NCBI GenBank assembly: GCA_002281535.1
Contig: NCGD01000002.1
Span: 1 to 64,000, forward strand
Length of the DNA stretch: 64,000 bases
From: Sphingomonas sp. 28-63-12
Lineage (GTDB): Bacteria > Pseudomonadota > Alphaproteobacteria > Sphingomonadales > Sphingomonadaceae
Direction: 5' to 3'
How positions within the stretch are numbered: position 1 is the stretch's first letter; every line of letters starts with the position of its first letter. The translations under genes and the position numbers were made by a program. Shown here one piece after another: positions 51,751-58,916 of the stretch. The notes under the pieces are model-generated. The model was not told where the DNA came from. It was given only the letters and a program-made list of their open reading frames with translations, and did not search any database.

Positions 51751-53121
51751 ATGCAGATTACTCGCCATTTTGCCGATATCGGCCCCCGACGCGTGCATTA
51801 CCGGCGCTGTGGCGCTGGACCTGTATTGTTGATGGTGCACCAAAGTCCGCGCTCTTCAGCCGAATATGAAGCGCTGATGCATAACTGGGGAACGCAATTT
51901 ACCTGCATCGCCCCCGACACGCCCGGCTTCGGCCAGTCCGATCCGCTATCGGGTGACGATCCCTCCATTGAAGATTTCGCCGACGCCATCGTCGCGCTGA
52001 TCGATGCGCTGGGGATCGGACCGGTCGCTGCATACGGCTTTCATTCGGGCGGAATCATCCTGGTCACCGCGCTGAAACGCCACCCGGAAAAATTCCGCGC
52101 GCTCGCCATCGGCGGCTATGCGATCTGGACGCCGCAGGAAGTGGCGCTGTTCGGCGAACATTACCTCCCCCCCTTCCTGCCCAGCAGCTATGGCGAGCAT
52201 CTTACATGGCTATGGAACAGGATGCTCGAGCAAAGCTGGTTCTTCCCCTGGTTCGATGTACGGCCAGAGACATGGCTGTCAGGCGCGCATGCCGATGTCG
52301 CGCGGGTCGATGCTGCGGTGCGCGAGATGCTCAATTCGGGCGCCGCCTACCGGGCCGGCTATGGCGCTGTGCTGCGCGCGCCACGCGATATTCCGCCGGT
52401 GGATGCGGTGACGCCGCCGGTGCTGATCACCGCCTATGACGGCGATCCGCTGCAGGCGCATATCGACCGGCTCGGCGCGATGCCCAAGGGCTGGGCAGCG
52501 GCGAAGGTCGCCTGTCCCGCCGAACACCACGCCGCAAGCCTCGCCTTTCTGAAGCAGCATGCAAGCGGTGACGCGCCACCGGCACGGGGTGCCGAAGACG
52601 AGGGATTTGTGGCGATCACCACCGATCACTTCGCCGGCCTGATCCATTGGCGCGGGCGCAAGGGCGGCGCAGTGATCCTCCATCCGCCCGGCAGCGCCGC
52701 CGACCTGACCGACCCCGGCGACAGCGCGGCGATCGACCTGCCCGGCCACGGCCTGTCCGACGCTTGGCCAAGCGAGCCGCCGGAAAGCTGGCCCGCGTGG
52801 CAGCAAGTCATCGATGCCGCTGCCGAAGCGCTCGGCGCGACCAGCGTGATCCTGCCAGCCGTGCCCCCAGGGAATCCCGAACTGCTGTTCCCCGATCTCA
52901 CCCCGGATCGCTTCGGCAGCTATCTCACCCGCGCCTGGGCGATCGTGCGGGCGCGGCATTTCTTTGATCCATGGTATGAAGCCAATGCGGCCCATGCGCG
53001 CCACTTTGATTTGACCGAAATCAACGCCGATATGCTGGCACGCGAACATCGTGCCCTGATCCGGGCGACCGCCGCCCGCCCCTATCTGATCGCCCTGCGA
53101 TCGCGCGAAGGAGAAAGCTGA
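51751..53121 (+). CDS. Tandem alpha/beta hydrolase, second domain degenerate
   Basis: A 456-residue protein. Residues ~1-265 form a complete alpha/beta hydrolase: VHQSPRSSAEY, APDTPGFGQSDPL and nucleophile Ser in AAYGFHSGGIIL, an F-x-S-x-G elbow instead of G-x-S-x-G, then late CPAEHHAAS. Residues ~290-456 repeat the fold start (VILHPPGSAADL, AIDLPGHGLSDAWP) but the elbow reads VILPAVPPGN with no nucleophile. It is first in the operon leading to leuCD, HMG-CoA lyase and CoA-transferase. The second domain may be structural or a lid. Confidence 0.83.
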   Translation: MQITRHFADIGPRRVHYRRCGAGPVLLMVHQSPRSSAEYEALMHNWGTQFTCIAPDTPGFGQSDPLSGDDPSIEDFADAIVALIDALGIGPVAAYGFHSGGIILVTALKRHPEKFRALAIGGYAIWTPQEVALFGEHYLPPFLPSSYGEHLTWLWNRMLEQSWFFPWFDVRPETWLSGAHADVARVDAAVREMLNSGAAYRAGYGAVLRAPRDIPPVDAVTPPVLITAYDGDPLQAHIDRLGAMPKGWAAAKVACPAEHHAASLAFLKQHASGDAPPARGAEDEGFVAITTDHFAGLIHWRGRKGGAVILHPPGSAADLTDPGDSAAIDLPGHGLSDAWPSEPPESWPAWQQVIDAAAEALGATSVILPAVPPGNPELLFPDLTPDRFGSYLTRAWAIVRARHFFDPWYEANAAHARHFDLTEINADMLAREHRALIRATAARPYLIALRSREGES

Positions 53122-53624
53122 TGGGAATCCGTGAAGACATGCCGGTGCTGGCCCGCCATGAGGGCGTGTGGGACGGCACCTATACCTATTACAACGCGGC
53201 CGGCGTGAAGATCGACGAACATGCGTCACGGCTCTTCTGCCGGTTTCTCGATGATAATGCGGAAACGCCCTATCACCAGACCAACCATTACACCTGGCCC
53301 GACGGCCGCACCGAAATCCGCGACTTTCCCGCCGCCTATCACGACAAGCGCGTCTGGTGGGACAATGATCTGATCATCGGCTCAGCCTGGGAAGTGGGTG
53401 AGGACGAGCATCACCGCGCGGTGATGCTCTATTGGCAACGCACCGGCGACCCATCGCTCTATCTCTATGAAATGATCCAGATTGCCGATCACGGCAACAG
53501 CCGCTGCCGTACCTGGCACTGGATCCGCAATGGCGAACTCGAAACGCGCACCGCGATCCAGGAAACCTTGGTATCGCGCGACTGGCGCGCACTCGAAGCC
53601 GAGATGGAGGCCGCCGCTGGCTGA
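53121..53624 (+). CDS. DUF3598-like calycin-fold protein (B)
   Basis: A 167-residue paralogue of the gene at 47328, with MPVLARHEGVWDGTYTYYNA, TNHYTWPDGRTEIRDFPAAY, WWDNDLIIGSAWEVG and CRTWHWIRNGELETRTAI. Both copies open leftward or rightward operons rich in hydrolases. Its ATG overlaps the preceding stop (TGATG), and its last eight bases overlap the CTG start of leuC. Confidence 0.75.
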   Translation: MGIREDMPVLARHEGVWDGTYTYYNAAGVKIDEHASRLFCRFLDDNAETPYHQTNHYTWPDGRTEIRDFPAAYHDKRVWWDNDLIIGSAWEVGEDEHHRAVMLYWQRTGDPSLYLYEMIQIADHGNSRCRTWHWIRNGELETRTAIQETLVSRDWRALEAEMEAAAG

Positions 53625-55032
53625 GCCGCGCACCCTGTTCGCCAAGCTGTGGGACGCGCATATCGTCGCCTCTTTAGCGCCGGGCGAGGATCTGATCGCG
53701 ATTGACCGGGTGTTCCTCCACGAACGCACCGGATCGGTCGCGCTCCGGTCGCTCGCGGCGGCGGGGCGGCCGGTGCGCGATCCGGCGCGGGTATTCGCGG
53801 TCACCGACCATATCGTCGATACGCTGCCGGGGCGGACGGGCACGCTCGTCCCCGGCGGCGATGCCTTCCTGGCCGCCACGCGCGAGGAAACCCGCGCGTC
53901 GGGCATCCGCCTGTTCGATGTGGACGACCCCGATCAGGGCATCGTCCATGTCATTTCGCCCGAACTCGGCATCGTCCTGCCCGGCGCGACGCTGGTTTGC
54001 CCCGATAGCCACACCTGCACGCAGGGCGCGTTCGGCGCGCTCGCCTGGGGGATCGGCTCGACCGAGGCGGAGCATGCGATGGCGACCGGCACGCTGCGGA
54101 TGGCGCGGCCAAAGACGATGCGCGTCACCTTCACTGGTGCGCTGCAATCGGGCGTGACCGCCAAGGACATGATCCTCACCCTGCTCGCCCGCCACGGCGC
54201 GGGTGGTGGCAAGGGATATGCGGTGGAATTTGCGGGCGACGCGGTGATGGCGCTCGACCTCGATGGCCGCCAGACGCTCTGCAACATGGCCACCGAATTC
54301 GCGGCGATGACCGGCTTCATCGCGCCTGACGATCGGGTGTTCGACTATCTGAAGGGCCGCCGTTTCGCACCATCGGGGGCGGTATGGGTGCAGGCCGTCA
54401 CCGCATGGCGCGCGCTGCACAGCGATGACGGCGCGACATTTGATCGCGACATCAGCATCGATGCCGCGACGATCGAGCCGATGGTGACCTGGGGCACCTC
54501 CCCGCAAAGCGCCGCGCCGATCAGCGCCACCGTCCCCGATCAAGCCAGCAGCGCGCTGACCTCGCAGGGCTATACGCAGGCGCTCGATTATATCGGCTTG
54601 TCGCCCGGCCAGCCGCTTGCCGGGCTGCCGATCGACGCCGCCTTTATCGGCAGCTGCACCAACGCCCGCCTCTCGGATCTCCGCCGCGCCGCGGCCATCA
54701 TACGCGGCCAGCAGGTAGCGCCGGGCGTGACGGCCATTGTCGTCCCCGGATCGATGGCGGTCCGCCGCGCTGCCGAGGCCGAGGGGATCGACCGCATCTT
54801 TATCGATGCCGGTTTCGCGTGGCGCATGTCCGGCTGCGCGATGTGCTTCTATGCCGGTGGACCGGGCTTCGCGCCGGGCACGCGTGTGATTTCCTCCACC
54901 AACCGCAATTTCGAAGGACGACAGGGCCCTGGCGTCCGCACCCATATCGCCAGCCCCGAAACCGTGGCCGCCAGCGCGATTGCAGGCGTGATCGCCGATC
55001 CGCGCATGGCCCGCGAAAGCATCGCGGCATGA
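53617..55032 (+). CDS. leuC: Isopropylmalate isomerase-type hydro-lyase, large subunit
   Basis: A 471-residue aconitase-family large subunit. [4Fe-4S] ligands are Cys347 (GSCTNARLSDL), Cys407 and Cys410 (MSGCAMCFYAGG); these numbers equal the known E. coli LeuC ligand positions if translation starts at CTG 53617, which has GGAGG seven bases upstream. No ATG, GTG or TTG in frame fits. Other landmarks: CPDSHTCTQGAFGALAWGIG and GGKGYAVEFAG. In this catabolic operon it more likely hydrates or isomerises a substituted maleate/malate, as dimethylmaleate hydratase does, than makes leucine. Confidence 0.9.
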   Translation: MAEPRTLFAKLWDAHIVASLAPGEDLIAIDRVFLHERTGSVALRSLAAAGRPVRDPARVFAVTDHIVDTLPGRTGTLVPGGDAFLAATREETRASGIRLFDVDDPDQGIVHVISPELGIVLPGATLVCPDSHTCTQGAFGALAWGIGSTEAEHAMATGTLRMARPKTMRVTFTGALQSGVTAKDMILTLLARHGAGGGKGYAVEFAGDAVMALDLDGRQTLCNMATEFAAMTGFIAPDDRVFDYLKGRRFAPSGAVWVQAVTAWRALHSDDGATFDRDISIDAATIEPMVTWGTSPQSAAPISATVPDQASSALTSQGYTQALDYIGLSPGQPLAGLPIDAAFIGSCTNARLSDLRRAAAIIRGQQVAPGVTAIVVPGSMAVRRAAEAEGIDRIFIDAGFAWRMSGCAMCFYAGGPGFAPGTRVISSTNRNFEGRQGPGVRTHIASPETVAASAIAGVIADPRMARESIAA

Positions 55033-55634
55033 CCGCCTTCCCGCCCGTTCCGCACGTCGCCGGCATCGCCGCGCCACTGCTCCGCGCGAACATCGATACC
55101 GATGCGATCATCCCCAGCCGCGAGATCAAGGGCGTCGGCAAGACCGGGCTGGCGGAGGGGCTATTCGCGGGCTGGCGCTATATCGAGGGCCGCACCCCGG
55201 ACCCCGATTTCATCCTCAACCAGCCGCGTTACGCGCATGCGCCGATCCTGCTCGGCGGTGCCAATTTCGGGTGCGGATCGAGCCGCGAGCATGCCGTCTG
55301 GGCGCTGCACGAATATGGCATCCGCGCGGTGATGGCGCCCAGCTTCGCGCCAATCTTTCAGGGGAATTGTGTGCGCAACGGGATCGTCCCGGTGGTGCTC
55401 GACGAAGGCGTGATCGCGCAGTTGGGCGAGACGGTCACCATCGATCTGCTCGCCCAGACGGTAACGTCGGGCGAAGTCACCGCCGCATTCGATATCGATG
55501 CAGAGGCCAGGGCGATGCTGGCGGAGGGGCTCGACGCGATCGACCTGACACTGAAATATGCCGCCGCCATCGACCAATTTCTCGCTGCCGACAACACAGC
55601 CCGGCCATGGATTTATCTGGAAGCAAGCACATGA
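55029..55634 (+). CDS. leuD: Isopropylmalate isomerase-type hydro-lyase, small subunit
   Basis: A 201-residue small subunit of normal length: ANIDTDAIIPSREIKGVGK, FGCGSSREHAVWALHEYGIR (substrate-binding loop) and APSFAPIFQGNCVRNGIVPV. It pairs with the large subunit just upstream (ATGA overlap). Residues in the specificity loop after DTDAIIP differ from leucine-pathway enzymes (SREIKG), consistent with another substrate. Confidence 0.92.
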   Translation: MTAFPPVPHVAGIAAPLLRANIDTDAIIPSREIKGVGKTGLAEGLFAGWRYIEGRTPDPDFILNQPRYAHAPILLGGANFGCGSSREHAVWALHEYGIRAVMAPSFAPIFQGNCVRNGIVPVVLDEGVIAQLGETVTIDLLAQTVTSGEVTAAFDIDAEARAMLAEGLDAIDLTLKYAAAIDQFLAADNTARPWIYLEAST

Positions 55635-56548
55635 CTTTCATCCTCCTCTCCGAAGTCGGCCCGCGCGACGGCCTCCAGTCGATCGATCGGGTCATGCCGC
55701 TCGCCGCCAAAAAGGCGTGGATAAAGGCAGAGGCCGACGCGGGGGTCCGCGAGATCGAAGTCGGCAGCTTCGTGCCCGCATCGCTGCTCCCGCAAATGGC
55801 CGACACCGCCGATCTGGTCGCCTATGCGCGCACCCTGCCCGGCCTCAACGTCGTCGCGCTGGTGCCCAATGCGAAGGGGGCCGCGCGCGCCGTGGAAGCA
55901 GGCGTCCACGGCATGTCGATCCCCTTTTCGATGTCGGAAACGCATTCGCTGCGCAATGTCCGCAAGGATCATCCGCAGATGATCGCGGAAATCCGCGCCG
56001 TCGCCGGAATCGCGGCGGCAGCCGGCGTGCACTTCGCGGTCAGCCTGTCGACCGCCTTTGGCTGCACGATCGAAGGCGCGGTCAGCGAGGATCAGGTCGT
56101 CCGCCTGGCCGAGGCCTCGGTCGCGGCGGGGGCGATGGAACTCAGCCTCAGCGACACCACCGGCTATGCCGATCCGGCGCAGGTCAAGCGGCTGGTGCGC
56201 AAGGTGCGCGCGGCAGTGGGCGCGGACATGCTGACCACGCTCCACCTCCACAACACCCGCGGGCTCGGCCTCGCCAATGCACTCGCCGGACTGGAGGAAG
56301 GCATCACCACCCTCGATTCCTCGCTCGGCGGGCTCGGCGGCTGCCCTTATGCGCCGGGCGCATCGGGCAATATCGTGACCGAGGACCTCGCCTTTATGCT
56401 GCACGCCATGGGCTATGAGACGGGTATCGACCTCGACAAGCTGATGGCGGTGCGCACGATCGTCGCCGAGGCCTTGCCCGGTGAACCGCTCTATGGCTTC
56501 ACTCCCGATGCCGGCCTGCCGATCGGATTGGCGGAGCGCGCGGCATGA
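55631..56548 (+). CDS. Hydroxymethylglutaryl-CoA lyase family protein
   Basis: A 305-residue DRE-TIM lyase, normal HMG-CoA lyase length. SEVGPRDGLQ holds the catalytic Arg-Asp, HLHNTRGLGLANAL carries the metal His pair, and GGLGGCPYAPGASGNIVTED contains the catalytic Cys238 in the family signature. It splits a 3-hydroxy-3-methyl-type acyl-CoA to acetyl-CoA (or propionyl-CoA) and a keto acid. Its neighbours suggest the CoA-ester comes from the family III transferase just downstream and the acid from the LeuCD-type enzyme. Confidence 0.93.
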   Translation: MTFILLSEVGPRDGLQSIDRVMPLAAKKAWIKAEADAGVREIEVGSFVPASLLPQMADTADLVAYARTLPGLNVVALVPNAKGAARAVEAGVHGMSIPFSMSETHSLRNVRKDHPQMIAEIRAVAGIAAAAGVHFAVSLSTAFGCTIEGAVSEDQVVRLAEASVAAGAMELSLSDTTGYADPAQVKRLVRKVRAAVGADMLTTLHLHNTRGLGLANALAGLEEGITTLDSSLGGLGGCPYAPGASGNIVTEDLAFMLHAMGYETGIDLDKLMAVRTIVAEALPGEPLYGFTPDAGLPIGLAERAA

Positions 56549-57657
56549 CCCATGCGACGCCGCTGGCCGGGCTGAAGGTCGTCGAGTTCACGCATATGGT
56601 GATGGGGCCGGCCGCTGGGTCGATCCTAGCCGCTCTAGGAGCCGAGGTAACGCGTGTTGAGCCTGAGGGTGGCGATCCGACGCGCAACCTAATTGGTTCA
56701 GGGTCGGGCTATTTTCCGATGTATAATCGGCACAAGGGATCGATCGCCGCAGACCTGAAATCACCCGAGGGGCTCGCCACCGCGAAGGCGCTCGCGGCCG
56801 AAGCGGATATCCTGATCGAGAATTTCCGTCCCGGCGCGCTCGACCGGCTCGGGCTGGGCTACGACGCGCTCGCCGAGATCAACCCGCGCCTCGTCTATTG
56901 CTCGCTGAAGGGCTTCCTCCCCGGCCCCTATGAAAACCGCACCGCGCTCGACGAGGTCGCGCAGATGATGGGGGGGCTTGCTTACATGACCGGGCCGCCG
57001 GGCCGGCCCTTGCGTGCAGGATCGAGCGTGATCGACGTGACCGGCGGGATGTTCGGCGTGATCGCAATTCTGGCGGCGATCGAGGAACGCCACCGCACCG
57101 GGCGCGGGCAAAAGGTACAGGCGTCGCTGTTCGAAACGACCGTCTATCTGGTGGGGCAGCATATGGCGCAAATGGCCGTCACCGGCCACGCCGCCGCGCC
57201 AATGCCCGCGCGCATCTCCGCCTGGGCGATCTACGATGTGTTCGAGACGAAGGATGATCCGGTTTTCATCGGCGTGGTGTCCGACCCGTTGTGGGAGAAG
57301 TTCTGCACGCTGTTTGCGCTCGATGAGCTGTGGTCAGACGAAAAACTGCGCCGCAACAATGATCGAGTGCTTCAGCGCGACCGAATCCTACCCGAAATCC
57401 GCACGCTAATCGGCAGCTTCACCCGCGCCGAGATCATTGCGCGCCTGGAAGGCACCGGTATCCCCTTTGCCCCAATTGCTCGCCCCGAAGACCTGTTTGC
57501 CGATCCGCATCTGCTGGCGTCGGGCGGCCTTGAGCCGGTGACCCTGCCCGACGGCAGCAAGACAGCGCTGCCCGCACTGCCGATCGAAATGGACGGCAAA
57601 CGGACCCGCAGGGCGACGATGCTGGCGCCGGTACCCCGCGCACCGCGCCGGGATTAG
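56545..57657 (+). CDS. Family III CoA-transferase
   Basis: A 370-residue class III transferase: LKVVEFTHMVMGPAAGSILA, ALGAEVTRVEPEGGDPTR, YNRHKGSIAADLKSPEG and ILIENFRPGALDRLGLGY. It is last in the operon from 51751 and overlaps the lyase gene by four bases, so the two probably act in sequence: CoA transfer, then cleavage. Homologues of this arrangement activate HMG-like or citramalate-like acids; the real acid is unknown. Confidence 0.92.
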   Translation: MTHATPLAGLKVVEFTHMVMGPAAGSILAALGAEVTRVEPEGGDPTRNLIGSGSGYFPMYNRHKGSIAADLKSPEGLATAKALAAEADILIENFRPGALDRLGLGYDALAEINPRLVYCSLKGFLPGPYENRTALDEVAQMMGGLAYMTGPPGRPLRAGSSVIDVTGGMFGVIAILAAIEERHRTGRGQKVQASLFETTVYLVGQHMAQMAVTGHAAAPMPARISAWAIYDVFETKDDPVFIGVVSDPLWEKFCTLFALDELWSDEKLRRNNDRVLQRDRILPEIRTLIGSFTRAEIIARLEGTGIPFAPIARPEDLFADPHLLASGGLEPVTLPDGSKTALPALPIEMDGKRTRRATMLAPVPRAPRRD

Positions 57658-57789
57658 CCCGCCCGGCGGCGCCCGCCATCGCTGGCGCGCCCTGCCCGGG
57701 ATATTTTTCAGCCAGTTTCTTCAAGGATCGGATTAATCCGCGCCCGGCGCTCGTTCTCCTTGCAGCAGCCAATCTGGCGCGGGGGGAAA

Positions 57790-58572
57790 ATGATGCGTAC
57801 AATGAAAATCATCGCAATCGCTGTCTCGACAACGCTGCCTTTTGCCCAACCCGCCCACGCCCAAATCGTGGCCTCATCCGGTGCAGATTATAGCAGCGGC
57901 CGCTATGGCACCGGCCAGCGGATCAGCATTGCCACCGCCTCGCTTGGCCTGCGCGCCGCGCACAAGCGCCTGACCATTTTCGCGGCCATACCGGTGGTGC
58001 GCATCGATGCGCCGGCTAATGTCGTCGTGACAGGCGGGCCATTGGGGCTGCCGCTATTCGCCGATCCGACCCGCCCCGCAACGCGTATAAGGCGCTCCGG
58101 GCTGGGGGATGCCACGATCGGTGGGGCCTACCAGTTACTCGATCCAAAGCCGGGCCGGGTGGCTTTGGCGCTGACCGGCTCGATCAAACTGCCGACGGCC
58201 TCTGCAGCCAGGGGGTTGGGCACGGGCAAGACGGATTTCGCCATCGCCGCCGATGTCGCCCGGGCCGGGAAAATCACGCCCTTCGCCCAGATCGCTTATA
58301 CCGTCGTTGGGCAACCCGCATCATTCCGCTTGAAAAACATCGTCGCGGCAAAGGGTGGTGTCGCGCTGCGAGTTGGCAAGACCAGCAATGTCAGCCTGTC
58401 CTATAGCTATGCCTCGCGCGCAATCGCGGGAATCGCGGACCGCCGCGAGCTTGGCGCCGGCTTGGAAACCGCGCTGTCAAACCGGTTGTCGGTTGGCGTT
58501 CAAGGGAGCGTCGGGCTCAGTCGCAGCGCGCCGGCCGCCGGCGCCGGCCTGCGCCTGGGGCTGAGACTCTAG
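57790..58572 (+). CDS. Predicted outer-membrane beta-barrel protein
   Basis: A 260-residue exported protein with a signal peptide (MMRTMKIIAIAVSTTLPFA, cleavage after AHA near residue 24) and a mature part of alternating strands ending in LRLGLRL, as small outer-membrane barrels do. SGLGDATIGGAYQLL and LTGSIKLPTASAARGLGTGK resemble the 'transporter' barrels found near aromatic-degradation genes. GGGGGGAA precedes the ATG. No GntR operator was seen upstream, so it may lie outside the regulon. Confidence 0.72.
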   Translation: MMRTMKIIAIAVSTTLPFAQPAHAQIVASSGADYSSGRYGTGQRISIATASLGLRAAHKRLTIFAAIPVVRIDAPANVVVTGGPLGLPLFADPTRPATRIRRSGLGDATIGGAYQLLDPKPGRVALALTGSIKLPTASAARGLGTGKTDFAIAADVARAGKITPFAQIAYTVVGQPASFRLKNIVAAKGGVALRVGKTSNVSLSYSYASRAIAGIADRRELGAGLETALSNRLSVGVQGSVGLSRSAPAAGAGLRLGLRL

Positions 58573-58916
58573 CGCAAGGGGCTCCCGCAAGGGCCGGTGA
58601 TCGGCCGATGGCAGATCAGCGCCGCGTGCACGCCATCACTGTCGGCTGACGATAAGATCATTGCCCGGATGCAGCCAATGATGCCGCTATGCTTGCTTCG
58701 CGGCCCGCTCGCTGTGGTGCTTTTTCACCCGAACCGTCAACATTGCCCGGCCTTACAAAGGCCAACGCGGAGCCTGGCCCGCCCCAACTATGGCGCCGAT
58801 CGGGGCCGTCGCGAGTCACGGGCATGTCAACGGGTAATCAGTTTGAACGATCCGCGCTCCCCGGAAGCAATGCGCATCGCGAAAAACCCTTGGTCGACAT
58901 CCTGTGCTTTCAAGCC
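58573..58916. other. Intergenic stretch without a supported gene
   Basis: These 344 bases separate the barrel protein (rightward) from the dehydratase (leftward), so both ends are 3' ends. A 107-codon rightward frame (58597-58920) has no ribosome site, no recognisable motif and a composition like random frame reading, so it was not called. No clear intrinsic terminator was seen. Confidence 0.4.

Noticed and set aside
53482-53616. ATG-started extension of leuC
   Set aside because: It lies wholly within the DUF3598 gene in another frame, has no family similarity, and would shift cluster cysteines by 45 residues from the known positions.
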